64,000 nucleotides of DNA from Candidatus Dormiibacter spiritus (GTDB lineage Bacteria > Chloroflexota > Dormibacteria > Dormibacterales > Dormibacteraceae), in assembly GCA_003244185.1 (NCBI GenBank), contig QHBT01000035.1, positions 87,675 through 151,674 on the forward strand, given 5' to 3'. Shown in pieces: positions 43,019 to 51,420 of this stretch. The translations under genes were made by a program, and so were the position numbers. Under the pieces are notes generated by a model. The model searched no databases and was not told the DNA's origin. It saw only the letters and a list, made by a program, of their open reading frames with translations. Every line of letters begins with the position of its first letter. Positions within the stretch are counted from its first letter, which is position 1.

Positions 43019-43941
43019 AGGAGATCATGATCGTCATGAATCCGGCCGCCGCCGGCGGCCGGAGCGGGCGGAGCTGGCCTGAGCGCGCCGCCCGGCTGAG
43101 GGCCGCAGGCGTCGACTTCGACGTGGCCCTGACCGACCGCCGCGGGCACGCTACCGAGATCGCCCGGGGGGCTGTCCGGGAGGGCAGGCGCGTGGTCGTG
43201 GCGGCGGGGGGCGACGGCACCATCAACGAGGTGGCCAACGGTTTCTTCGAAGGCACCGAGCCGGTCGGCGGCCGCACCTGCCTGGGCGTCCTGCCCATGG
43301 GAACCGGCGGTGACTTTCGGCGCAGCTTCGGCTTTCCAACCGATCCGGAAGCGGCCGCCGCGATGCTGAAGCGGGGGCGCTGCCGGCCGATCGACGTCGG
43401 CCGGGTGCGCTGCACGACAGCCGCGGGCCTGCCGGTCAGCCGCGCGTTCGTCAACATCGCCGACGCAGGGATCGGCGCGGAGGTGGTGGAGAGGGTGGAA
43501 CGATCCGGCCGGCTCGCCGGCGGCGAGGCAACGTTTCTGATGGCGTCGGTGGCAACCGGCCTACGCTGGCGGAACAAGGCAATGCGTGCCATCGTGGACG
43601 GCCGCGAACATGCGCTGGTGGCCCAGCAGGTGGTGGTCGCCAACTGCAGGTACTACGGCGGCGGCATGTTGATTGCTCCTGGGGCCCGCCCGGATGACGG
43701 TCGGCTGGACGTGATCTTCATAGGCGATCTCACAGTTCTGGAGGCTGCCCGAGCTGTCCGCCAGTTCCGGCGCGGCACGCACCTGGAGCGCGGCGGAGCG
43801 AAGATCTGGCGCGTCCTGGCGGAGGAGATTCAGCTGAGCGCCCCGGAAACTGTGCGCTTGGACGTGGATGGTGAACTCCCGGGTCAGCTGCCAGCGAAGT
43901 TCGACGTGCTGCCGCACGCGTTGGACCTGGTGGTCCCCTGA
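43015..43941 (+). CDS. Diacylglycerol/lipid kinase family protein
   Basis: A 308-residue member of the DAGK catalytic family (DgkB/YegS-like), starting at the ATG overlapping the AGPS-like stop. It begins IMIVMNPAAAGGRSGR. The nucleotide loop reads VVAAGGDGTINEVANGF, followed by LGVLPMGTGGDFRRSFG and a C-terminal YYGGGMLIAPGARPDDGRLD. It should phosphorylate a diacylglycerol-type lipid, or a related alcohol, at the membrane. Coupled translation with the AGPS-like gene suggests a common lipid pathway; this is an inference. Confidence 0.87.
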   Translation: MKEIMIVMNPAAAGGRSGRSWPERAARLRAAGVDFDVALTDRRGHATEIARGAVREGRRVVVAAGGDGTINEVANGFFEGTEPVGGRTCLGVLPMGTGGDFRRSFGFPTDPEAAAAMLKRGRCRPIDVGRVRCTTAAGLPVSRAFVNIADAGIGAEVVERVERSGRLAGGEATFLMASVATGLRWRNKAMRAIVDGREHALVAQQVVVANCRYYGGGMLIAPGARPDDGRLDVIFIGDLTVLEAARAVRQFRRGTHLERGGAKIWRVLAEEIQLSAPETVRLDVDGELPGQLPAKFDVLPHALDLVVP

Positions 43942-45431
43942 CTCACGGCATCGCCGCCACACCCCACCACCTGGCCAGCGAGGCGGCGGCCGACATCCTG
44001 CGCTCGGGCGGCAACGCGATAGATGCGGCGATCGCCGCCAACGCTGTGCTCTGCGTCGTCTACCCGCACATGACAGCCATTGGCGGCGATCTCTTCGCTC
44101 TCATCTGGCCGGCCGGCGCCCAAGAACCTATAGGCCTCGCGGGCGCCGGGCGGTCAGGTTCGCTGGCCTCCTGGCAGGCGCTCCGCAACCGAGGCTTGAG
44201 CCGGATGCCCGAGGCTGGCTCTCTGACTGTCACTGTGCCGGGTACCGTCGAGGCCTGGGGCCGGCTGCTGGAGCGCTTTGGCAGCCTGGGCTTTGCGCCA
44301 CTGCTGGCACCCGCGGCGAGCGTCGCCCGGGACGGTTTCCTCGTGACTCCGGGCCTGGCTCAGGCGCTGGTCGAAAGCTCGCTTCTGCTGGGCGGAGATG
44401 CCGAATCGGCCCGCCTGCTGCCACCGCTTCGCTCGGGCATGCTGCTCCGGAACCAGGACTTGGCGGAAAGCCTTGCTGCGATCGGCCGTTCTGGCTTCAA
44501 CGATTTCTACAGGGGCGCGATCGCCGGCCGCATAGTCGGCGCACTGGAGCGCAGAGGCGGCGTGCTCACCGCCGAGGATCTCGCCCAGCATCGCTCGGCC
44601 TGGGTGCGGCCGGTCGCCTTCCGCTATCGCGACCTGGTCGTCTACGAGATGCCCCCGCCAACCCAGGGCCTGGCCGCGGTAGGCCTGATCCGACGCTTGG
44701 AGGCGGCAGCTCAAGCACCGCCGCTCGTCTACGTCCAGGCCTTGCAGAGGGCCCGCGACGCTGTCTATCCACTGCGGGACAGCTACATCACCGACCCCGA
44801 CTTCAGCCCGACCCCGGAAGCGCCGTTTCTCGACCTCGAGGCGCGGGGCTGGGGACCGGGCGAGGAGCTCTTAGAGGGCGACACCATCTACCTCTGCACC
44901 GCTGATGAGCACGGCAACGTGGTCAGCCTGATCCAATCCCTGGCCGGCACTTTCGGCTCCGGCATCGTCGCCGAGGGCACAGGCGTGCTGCTGCAGAACC
45001 GGGGATCCTACTTCAGCCTTGAGCCCTCCCACGTCAATCGGCTGGAGCCGCGGAAGCGGACCATGCACACGTTGATTCCGGCGCTGGCCGGCCGCGAGGG
45101 CAGCTGTTGGGCAGCCTTCGGCACCATGGGCGCCGACGGCCAGCCCCAGATCCAGGCTCAGGTCTGGCACAACCTGGCTGATCACGGCCTGTCAGCCCAG
45201 GAAGCTGTGGCGAGGCCGCGAGTGAGGGTCGCGCCCGGCGGCCAGCAGCTCTGGCTGGAAGCTGACCATCCGGCCGCCCGGCAGCTGCTGCGCTCAGGTG
45301 CTGCCGGCGTGCAGGTGCTGCCGCCCCGGTCCAGCCAGCTCGGGCACGCCCAGGCCCTGGTCCGGGGCGCCGACAGCGGCTGGCAGGGCGGCGCCGATCC
45401 TCGTGCCGACGGCTCGGTGGTCGAGGTTTAG
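43938..45431 (+). CDS. ggt: Gamma-glutamyltransferase family protein, probable CTG start
   Basis: Ntn-hydrolase of the GGT family. The N-terminal stretch THGIAATPHHLASEAAADIL, RSGGNAIDAAIAANAVL and PHMTAIGGDLFALIW is conserved but lies upstream of any ATG, GTG or TTG; an in-frame TGA at 43872 bars extension. CTG 43938, overlapping the lipid-kinase stop as CTGA, gives 497 residues. The self-processing site is GDTIYLCTADEHGNVVSLIQS (Thr nucleophile after GD), split here at its Asp. TMHTLIPAL and GTMGADGQPQIQAQV near the end also match. No signal peptide is evident, so a cytoplasmic place is likely. Confidence 0.85.
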   Translation: MTHGIAATPHHLASEAAADILRSGGNAIDAAIAANAVLCVVYPHMTAIGGDLFALIWPAGAQEPIGLAGAGRSGSLASWQALRNRGLSRMPEAGSLTVTVPGTVEAWGRLLERFGSLGFAPLLAPAASVARDGFLVTPGLAQALVESSLLLGGDAESARLLPPLRSGMLLRNQDLAESLAAIGRSGFNDFYRGAIAGRIVGALERRGGVLTAEDLAQHRSAWVRPVAFRYRDLVVYEMPPPTQGLAAVGLIRRLEAAAQAPPLVYVQALQRARDAVYPLRDSYITDPDFSPTPEAPFLDLEARGWGPGEELLEGDTIYLCTADEHGNVVSLIQSLAGTFGSGIVAEGTGVLLQNRGSYFSLEPSHVNRLEPRKRTMHTLIPALAGREGSCWAAFGTMGADGQPQIQAQVWHNLADHGLSAQEAVARPRVRVAPGGQQLWLEADHPAARQLLRSGAAGVQVLPPRSSQLGHAQALVRGADSGWQGGADPRADGSVVEV

Positions 45432-45521
45432 GAAGAAGCTGCCCTCCGGGTTGGCCGGCCTTTCGGCCCGGAGCCGATCCTGGGTTCGGTACGCTGCCCC
45501 CGGCGGGCGACAAAAGCTGTG

Positions 45522-45550
45522 TAGTATCGTCCGACCCCTGATATGTCAGG
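45522..45550 (+). promoter_or_regulatory. Possible promoter and operator of the sugar ABC operon
   Basis: TAGTAT (45522-45527) is a plausible -10 hexamer about 42 nt before the binding-protein ATG. It is followed by the palindrome CCTGA-TATG-TCAGG (45537-45550), well placed to act as an operator or small leader hairpin. A strong GGAGGAGG Shine-Dalgarno precedes the start. No clear -35 is seen. Confidence 0.4.
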
Positions 45551-45568
45551 TTTCTGGAGGAGGAATCG

Positions 45569-46654
45569 ATGAGATTTGGTCGGATCGCCACGGTGCTGGC
45601 GGTGGTGGCGGCGATAACCGCTTCCGCCTGCGGTGGCAGCAGCAGTTCCAGCGGCAGCTCGAGCGGCGGCGGCGCCAAGAAAATAGCGCTCCTGCTGCCT
45701 GAATCCAAGACTGCCCGTTACGAAAGCAAGGATCGCCCGCTGTTCGAGGCCAAGGTCAAGTCGCTCTGCAGCGACTGTCAGGTCCTCTACAGCAACGCCA
45801 ACCAGGATGCTGCCGCGCAGCAGTCCCAGGCGGATGCTGCCCTGACCAACGGGGCCAACGTTCTCGTGCTGGACGCCGTCGACGGTAAGGCTGCGGCGGC
45901 GATCGCCCAGAAGGCGAAGCAGCAGAAGGTCCCCGTCGTCTCCTACGACCGGCTGATTCAGAACACCAGCGGCGTCGACGTGTACATCTCGTTCGACAAT
46001 CACAAGGTGGGTCAGCTCCAGGGCCAGGCGCTGCTCCAGGCCCTGGCCAGCAAGCCGGACCCGACGGTCGTGATGATCAACGGCTCGCCGACCGATGCCA
46101 ACGCCGCGCAGTTCAAGGCCGGGGCCCACAGCGTGCTGGACGGCAAGGTCAAGATCGCCAAGGAATACGACACGCCTGATTGGAGCCCCGACCAAGCTCA
46201 GAACGAGGCGCAGCAGGCGCTGACGGCGCTGGGCAACAAGGTCGACGGCATCTATGCGGCCAACGACGGTACCGCCGGCGGGGCGATTGCGGCGATGAAG
46301 GCAGCTGGCATCAAGGCTCCTTTCCCGCCCGTTACCGGTCAGGACGCCGAGCTGGCAGGCATTCAGCGGGTGGTGGCCGGTGAGCAGTACATGACCGTCT
46401 ACAAGGCGATCAAGCCGGAGGCCGAGGGTGCTGCCGAACTGGCGGTCAGCCTGGCTCAGGGCAAGGGTCTGCCCTCAGGCATGGCGAAGAGCAAGCAGAA
46501 CAACGGCACCACCGATGTGCCATCAGAACTGCTGACGCCGGTTGCCGTCACCAAGCAGAACGTCAACGACACGGTGGTGAAGGACGGGTTCTGGCCGAAG
46601 GATCAAATTTGCACGGCGCAGTACGCCGACGCCTGTAAAGCGGCCGGACTATAG
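45569..46654 (+). CDS. Sugar ABC transporter substrate-binding lipoprotein (XylF/RbsB-like)
   Basis: A 361-residue periplasmic-binding-protein-like lipoprotein. A signal peptide (RFGRIATVLAVVAAITASAC) ends in an ASAC lipobox, followed by a Ser/Gly-rich linker. The body has the type I two-lobe fold: KKIALLLPESKTARYESKDR, NQDAAAQQSQADAALTNGA, VPVVSYDRLI, MINGSPTDANA, VDGIYAANDGTAGGAIAAMK and VTGQDAELAGIQRVVAGEQYMTVYK. The pattern is closest to D-xylose-binding XylF, but the sugar is not proven. It heads an operon with ATPase and permease. Confidence 0.88.
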   Translation: MRFGRIATVLAVVAAITASACGGSSSSSGSSSGGGAKKIALLLPESKTARYESKDRPLFEAKVKSLCSDCQVLYSNANQDAAAQQSQADAALTNGANVLVLDAVDGKAAAAIAQKAKQQKVPVVSYDRLIQNTSGVDVYISFDNHKVGQLQGQALLQALASKPDPTVVMINGSPTDANAAQFKAGAHSVLDGKVKIAKEYDTPDWSPDQAQNEAQQALTALGNKVDGIYAANDGTAGGAIAAMKAAGIKAPFPPVTGQDAELAGIQRVVAGEQYMTVYKAIKPEAEGAAELAVSLAQGKGLPSGMAKSKQNNGTTDVPSELLTPVAVTKQNVNDTVVKDGFWPKDQICTAQYADACKAAGL

Positions 46655-46684
46655 GCATTTGCGCCTGATGACGACGATAGCCGG

Positions 46685-46708
46685 GTGGGCGGCCGCGAGG
46701 CCGCCCAC
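46685..46708 (+). other. Strong intercistronic hairpin between binding protein and ATPase genes
   Basis: GTGGGCGGCC, loop GCGA (a GNRA tetraloop), GGCCGCCCAC: a perfect 10-bp GC stem 30 nt after the binding-protein stop, with no T tract. Such hairpins often protect the upstream mRNA and so give more binding protein than transporter. Confidence 0.65.
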
Positions 46709-46733
46709 GCCCGACTTCTAAACGGGCCACCCG

Positions 46734-47522
46734 ATGGGGGTGGCAACCCGTACGCCCATCCTGCAGCTGGCGGGGATCAGCAAGCGCTTCGGCGCTGTGC
46801 AGGCCCTGGCCGATGTCGACTTCGAGGTCTACGCGGAGGAGGTAGTGGGCTTGGTCGGCGACAACGGCGCTGGCAAGTCGACCCTGGTCAAGACGATCGC
46901 CGGCATCAACGTGGCCGACCAGGGCACCTACAGCTTCCAGGGCAAGGCTGTGCATGTGCACGGGCCGAACGACGTGACCAAGCTTGGTGTGTCGACCGTC
47001 TACCAGGACCTGGCGCTCTGCGACAACCTCGACGTCGTCAACAACCTCTACTTGGGCCGGGAGGATAGCGGCGGGCTGCCGGTGCTCAAAGAAGAGCCGA
47101 TGGAGAAGCGGGCGCGGGACGTGCTCCGCGGATTGTCGGTCAAGATCCCGCATGTTCGCACACCTGTGGCGGAGCTGTCGGGTGGCCAGCGTCAGTCGGT
47201 GGCAGTCGCCAGATCGGTCATGTGGGACGCCAAGGTAGTTCTGCTCGACGAGCCCACCGCGGCCCTCGGCGTCGCTCAGACGCGCCAGGTCCTGGACCTG
47301 ATCCTGCGCCTTCGCGAGCGGGGCCTGGGGGTGGTGGTGATCAGCCATAACATGGCCGACGTGTTTGAGGTGTGCGATCGCATAGTGGTGATGCGCCTCG
47401 GCCGGCGAGTGGCGACGTTCGATGTCAAGGCGGCCAGCCGGGAGGAGGTGGTGGGCGCCATCACGGGCGCCGAGTTCGGCAAGCTGCGAGCGAGCGACGC
47501 GCCCGCGGAGGACCTGGCCTGA
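46734..47522 (+). CDS. Sugar ABC transporter ATP-binding protein, single-domain
   Basis: A 262-residue ATPase with Walker A GLVGDNGAGKSTLVKTIAGI, Q-loop TVYQDLALCDNLDVVNNLYLG (split at LAL), signature AELSGGQRQSVAVARSV, Walker B VVLLDEPTAALG and switch VISHNM. The NGAGKST and ISHNM forms are typical of carbohydrate importers. Unlike XylG, RbsA or MglA it has only one ATPase domain, as in the FrcA type, so a homodimer must drive the pump. The ATG 46734 has only a poor Shine-Dalgarno. Its stop overlaps the probable CTG start of the permease. Confidence 0.88.
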   Translation: MGVATRTPILQLAGISKRFGAVQALADVDFEVYAEEVVGLVGDNGAGKSTLVKTIAGINVADQGTYSFQGKAVHVHGPNDVTKLGVSTVYQDLALCDNLDVVNNLYLGREDSGGLPVLKEEPMEKRARDVLRGLSVKIPHVRTPVAELSGGQRQSVAVARSVMWDAKVVLLDEPTAALGVAQTRQVLDLILRLRERGLGVVVISHNMADVFEVCDRIVVMRLGRRVATFDVKAASREEVVGAITGAEFGKLRASDAPAEDLA

Positions 47523-48742
47523 GCACCGCAGTTCAGCCCCAACCTGCAGGCGCCGAGGCCCCGACTGGCGTTGGCGGCTGGCTCTCCAGCCGCGTGCGCC
47601 GCCTACGGGAAGGAGACGTCGGCTCCCTGCCGGTGATCGTCGGCCTCATCCTGATCTGGGCGGTCTTCTGGTTCCTGAACCCCAACTTCCTGACGCCACG
47701 CAACCTCACCAACCTGGCGACCCAGACAGCGGCGACCGGGACCATCTCGGTAGGCATAGTTCTCGTCCTCCTGCTGGGGGAGATCGATCTCTCGGTGGGG
47801 CAGGTCAGCGGGCTCTGCGCCGGCATCATGGCGGTGCTGAACGTGAAGCATGGCGTGCCGGCGTGGCTCGCGATCGCGAGCGCCGTTGCGGCGGGCGGCG
47901 CCATCGGACTCGTCCAGGGCTTCTGGTTCAGCCGGCTGCGCATCCCCTCATTCGTGGTCACGCTGGCGGGACTGCTGGCGTGGCAAGGCGCCCTGCTGCT
48001 GGTCCTGGGCTCGACCGGGACGCTCAACCTCACAGATAACACCGTCGACGCGCTGGCGGGCACCTATCTGCCCGATTGGGCCGGGTGGGCGGTGGGCGTG
48101 ATTGTGATTCTGGCGTTCGCCGGCAGCGGGCTCTTGACCCGGCGCCGGCGCCGCGCCGCCGACTTGGACGTCGGTCCCATCGGCGCCTGGCTGGCGGGCC
48201 TGATAGTTCTCGTAATCCTGGTCGCCGCGGCTCTTTTGGTGCTGAACGGCTACCTCGGCGTGCCCCTGGCCCTCCTCATCCTGCTCGGATTCGCCGCCGG
48301 CTTCGACTTTCTGGTTCGGCGCACGCGCTTCGGGCGCTACATCATGGCGGTCGGCGGCAGCCCCGAGGCGGCACGCCGCGCCGGCATCTCCGTGAACGGC
48401 ATCCGCGTCGCCGTCTTCGCGCTGGCCGGCGTCATGGCGGCGTGCGGCGGGGTTCTGGCCGCTTCCCGGCTGCTGGCGGTCAATCAGTCATCCGGCGGCT
48501 CGGACCTGCTGCTGAACGTCATCGCAGCCGCCGTGATAGGAGGTACCTCGCTGTTCGGCGGCCGGGGCTCCGTCTGGTCGGCTGTCACCGGCGCGTTGGT
48601 GATCATCTCGATCTCGAACGGGATGGACCTGCTGGGACTGCCGGCGTCGATCAAGTTCGTCATCACGGGTGCAGTTCTGCTCGCGGCGGTGACCATCGAC
48701 GGCGTCGCCCGGCACGGCCGGCAGGCGTCAGGCAAGGCGTAG
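47519..48742 (+). CDS. Sugar ABC transporter permease (XylH-like), probable CTG start
   Basis: A 407-residue membrane protein with about ten to twelve helices. It includes LPVIVGLILIWAVFWFLNPN, FLTPRNLTNLATQTAATG, the conserved LLLGEIDLSVGQVSGL, LRIPSFVVTLAGLLAWQGAL, RTRFGRYIMAVGGSPEAARR-AGI and AAVIGGTSLFGGRGS, all typical of XylH/RbsC permeases. CTG 47519 overlaps the ATPase stop (CTGA) and would start MSTAVQPQPAG. A GTG about 25 codons further in, before the first helix, is a possible alternative. Confidence 0.87.
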   Translation: MSTAVQPQPAGAEAPTGVGGWLSSRVRRLREGDVGSLPVIVGLILIWAVFWFLNPNFLTPRNLTNLATQTAATGTISVGIVLVLLLGEIDLSVGQVSGLCAGIMAVLNVKHGVPAWLAIASAVAAGGAIGLVQGFWFSRLRIPSFVVTLAGLLAWQGALLLVLGSTGTLNLTDNTVDALAGTYLPDWAGWAVGVIVILAFAGSGLLTRRRRRAADLDVGPIGAWLAGLIVLVILVAAALLVLNGYLGVPLALLILLGFAAGFDFLVRRTRFGRYIMAVGGSPEAARRAGISVNGIRVAVFALAGVMAACGGVLAASRLLAVNQSSGGSDLLLNVIAAAVIGGTSLFGGRGSVWSAVTGALVIISISNGMDLLGLPASIKFVITGAVLLAAVTIDGVARHGRQASGKA

Positions 48743-48760
48743 ACCTCCCCAACCATTCGG

Positions 48761-48766
48761 TAGACT
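48761..48766 (+). promoter_or_regulatory. Probable -10 element for rpsO
   Basis: TAGACT lies 11 nt upstream of the rpsO TTG, so the 5' leader would be only a few bases, with no Shine-Dalgarno sequence. It is the same hexamer as at asd. No clear -35. Confidence 0.45.
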
Positions 48767-48777
48767 GATCTTTCGGT

Positions 48778-49047
48778 TTGGCAGTAGATAGCGCAGTTAA
48801 GGAAAGGCTTGTCGGAGAGCATCAGCTCCACGATTCAGACACAGGCTCGCCAGAGGTTCAGGTTGCCATCTTCTCAGAGCGCATCAAGCAGCTCACTGAG
48901 CACCTGAAGGTCAATCAGAAGGACCATCACTCCCGGCGCGGGCTTCTTCTCCTGGTCGGCAAGCGGCGTCGCCTGCTCAACTACCTGAGCCATAACGACG
49001 TCGAGCGCTACCGCGCTCTGATCTCGAAGTTGGGTATCAGGCGATAG
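48778..49047 (+). CDS. rpsO: 30S ribosomal protein S15
   Basis: S15 binds the central domain of 16S rRNA. The 89 residues show [40 protein letters not shown] and [20 protein letters not shown], the full family signature. The start is TTG ([11 protein letters not shown]) without a Shine-Dalgarno, 11 nt after TAGACT. The rpsO-pnp pairing is highly conserved. Confidence 0.97.
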   Translation: MAVDSAVKERLVGEHQLHDSDTGSPEVQVAIFSERIKQLTEHLKVNQKDHHSRRGLLLLVGKRRRLLNYLSHNDVERYRALISKLGIRR

Positions 49048-49053
49048 GAGAAC

Positions 49054-49085
49054 GGGCGGGAAGAACCCGCCCCCAATATTTGTTG
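49054..49085 (+). terminator. Hairpin after rpsO (weak terminator or processing site)
   Basis: GGGCGGG-AAGAA-CCCGCCC (49054-49072) is a perfect 7-bp stem 6 nt after the rpsO stop. It is followed by a T-poor stretch (ccaatatttgtt). It could be a partial terminator or an RNase cut/stability element between rpsO and pnp. Confidence 0.5.
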
Positions 49086-49158
49086 GGGGTCAGGCCCCTG
49101 GCACCCTGCCGCGACAGCGGGTTTCCTCGAAAAGTCGCAGCCGGTTGCAAGGTCCCTG

Positions 49159-49174
49159 ACCTCCCTATGGAGGT
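49159..49174 (+). promoter_or_regulatory. Shine-Dalgarno-sequestering hairpin before pnp
   Basis: ACCTCC (49159-49164), loop CTAT, GGAGGT (49169-49174) forms a perfect 6-bp stem that buries the pnp Shine-Dalgarno GGAGG, 5 nt before the GTG. Such a fold could keep pnp translation low until opened. PNPase is known to control its own leader in E. coli by a different mechanism. Confidence 0.55.
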
Positions 49175-49179
49175 ACAAC

Positions 49180-51402
49180 GTGGCTGAAGTCACGAAATCA
49201 TTTGAACTGGCCGGGCGCAAGCTCAGCCTGAGCTCCGGCACCATGGCCGAGCAGGCCAACGGCGCGGTCCTGATCAAGGACGGCGACACAGTCATCCTCA
49301 GCACTGCGACAATGTCGCGAGAGCCGCGGCCGGGGATCGATTTCTTCCCGCTCACCTGTGACTACGAGGAGAAGCACTACGCGGTCGGCCGGATCCCGGG
49401 GGCGTTCATGCGCCGCGAGGGGCGACCGAGCGAGCAGGCCATCCTCAACTCACGGCTGACCGACCGGCCGCTGCGGCCGCTGTTTCCTGACGGCTTCCGG
49501 CATGACGTGCAGGTCATGTCGACCGTTCTGTCCACCGACCAGGTGAACGATCCCGCGACGCTGGCGATCAACGGCGCGTCCGCCGCCCTGACCATCTCCG
49601 ACATCCCCTTCCTGGGTCCGGTGGGAGCGGTTCGCATGGGCTACCTGGACGGCCAGGTGGTGGTCAATCCCAAGCTCACCGATATGGATCGGTCAGAGCT
49701 CGATCTGGTCGTGGCCGGCACGAAGGACGCCATCCTGATGGTGGAGGCCGGCGCCAAGGGCGTCAGCGAGCAGATAGTTGTCGACGCGCTGGAGATGGCC
49801 CACCAGGCCATCGGCGTCATCTGCCAGGCGATCGAGGAGCTGCGTGCTGAGGTGGGTAAGCCGAAGCGGGAGTTCACCTCGCCGAGCTTCGATCAGACCC
49901 AGGTGGAAGCGGTCGGCGACTTCATCGCGGCTCGCTTGGACCAGGCCTGTTACAACCCGGACAAGGCCGACCGGGAGCTGCAGCTGGCCACTCTCAAGGC
50001 CGACACGAAGGCCGCGCTGGCCGAGCGCTGGCCTGACGACTCAGGCCAGCTGGACGCGATCTTCGAGAAGAAGGTGAAGGACCGGGTGCGCCAGCGGGTG
50101 ATCGAAGAAGGCGTGCGGGTGGACGGCCGCGGCACCAAGGACGTTCGCGACATAACCGTCCAGGTCGGGGTCCTGCCTCGCACTCATGGTTCGGGCATGT
50201 TCAGGCGCGGCCAGACGCAGGCGCTGACGATCCTGACCCTGGGCACCATGGGCGACGCCCAGAAGATCGACGGCCTGGGGCTCGAGGTCTCCAAGCGCTA
50301 CATGCATCACTACAACATGCCGCCCTATTCGGTCGGCGAAGCGAAACCGCTGCGCAGCCCTGGCCGGCGCGAGATCGGCCATGGCGCCCTGGCGGAGCGG
50401 GCGCTGCTGCCTGTGCTTCCGTCGCTGGATGACTGGCCTTACACCATGCGGCTGGTCTCGGAGATCCTTTCCTCCAACGGCTCGACCTCCATGGCATCGG
50501 TCTGTGGCTCCACCCTGGCTCTCATGGACGCCGGCGTTCCCCTCACGGCGCCGGTGGCGGGCATCGCGATGGGCCTCGTCACCCGCGAGGGTCGCTACGC
50601 CATCCTGACCGACATCCAGGGGGTCGAGGACGCGCTGGGTGATATGGACTTCAAGGTGGCGGGGACCAAGGACGGCATCACCGCTCTGCAGATGGACATC
50701 AAGATCAAAGGGCTTTCCCGGCAGATGATGGCCGAGGCCCTGGAGCAGGCCCGCGCCGCCCGGCTGCACGTGCTGCAGAAGATGCTTGACGTGATCCCCG
50801 AGCCGCGCAAGGAGATGAGCGAGTACTCACCTCGAATCACAACGCTGCAGATCAACCCTGACAAGATCCGGGACATCATCGGTCCCGGCGGCAAGGTGAT
50901 CCGGAAGATTGTCGAAGAGACCGGCGTCCAGATCGACGTCGAGGACGACGGCAGGGTCTTCATCGCCTCCTCGGATCAGGACGGAGCCCGGCGCGCGATC
51001 GACTGGATCAAAGGTCTGACGGACGAGGTCGAGGTGGGCAAGATCTACCGGGGCAAGGTGGTTCGCATCATGCCCTTCGGCGCCTTTGTCGAGGTGCTGC
51101 CCAACCAGGATGGGCTGGTGCACGTCTCCAAGCTCACCGACCACCGCGTTGAGCGGGTGGAGGAGGTCGCAAACCTGGGCGATGAGATCATGGTCAAGGC
51201 GTCCGAGATCGACAGCCAGGGCCGGCTGAACCTGAGCCGGCAGGCCGCCATCGAGGAGCTGACCCGGGAGGGGCTGCCGATCGATGAGAAGATCGACCGC
51301 GAGCGGATGGCCGAGGCTCTCGCCCGTCCGGCGGAGACCTACGAACCCAGGGAGCGCAGCGGCGGCTTCCGGGGCGGCCGGGGCGGCGACCGGCGCCGCT
51401 AA
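49180..51402 (+). CDS. pnp: Polyribonucleotide nucleotidyltransferase (PNPase)
   Basis: A 3'-5' phosphorolytic exoribonuclease and RNA-decay enzyme of 740 residues. First RNase PH-like domain: KLSLSSGTMAEQANGAVLI and FMRREGRPSEQAILNSRLTD. A helical linker and the second PH domain follow, with GSGMFRRGQTQALTILTLG, SNGSTSMASVCGSTLALMDA and GDMDFKVAGTKDGITALQMD. The KH domain is IIGPGGKVIRKIVEETGVQI, the S1 domain KIYRGKVVRIMPFGAFVEVL, and an Arg/Gly-rich tail ends the protein. The GTG start has GGAGG upstream. Confidence 0.97.
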   Translation: MAEVTKSFELAGRKLSLSSGTMAEQANGAVLIKDGDTVILSTATMSREPRPGIDFFPLTCDYEEKHYAVGRIPGAFMRREGRPSEQAILNSRLTDRPLRPLFPDGFRHDVQVMSTVLSTDQVNDPATLAINGASAALTISDIPFLGPVGAVRMGYLDGQVVVNPKLTDMDRSELDLVVAGTKDAILMVEAGAKGVSEQIVVDALEMAHQAIGVICQAIEELRAEVGKPKREFTSPSFDQTQVEAVGDFIAARLDQACYNPDKADRELQLATLKADTKAALAERWPDDSGQLDAIFEKKVKDRVRQRVIEEGVRVDGRGTKDVRDITVQVGVLPRTHGSGMFRRGQTQALTILTLGTMGDAQKIDGLGLEVSKRYMHHYNMPPYSVGEAKPLRSPGRREIGHGALAERALLPVLPSLDDWPYTMRLVSEILSSNGSTSMASVCGSTLALMDAGVPLTAPVAGIAMGLVTREGRYAILTDIQGVEDALGDMDFKVAGTKDGITALQMDIKIKGLSRQMMAEALEQARAARLHVLQKMLDVIPEPRKEMSEYSPRITTLQINPDKIRDIIGPGGKVIRKIVEETGVQIDVEDDGRVFIASSDQDGARRAIDWIKGLTDEVEVGKIYRGKVVRIMPFGAFVEVLPNQDGLVHVSKLTDHRVERVEEVANLGDEIMVKASEIDSQGRLNLSRQAAIEELTREGLPIDEKIDRERMAEALARPAETYEPRERSGGFRGGRGGDRRR

Positions 51403-51420
51403 GACCGGTCTGAGCAGGGC

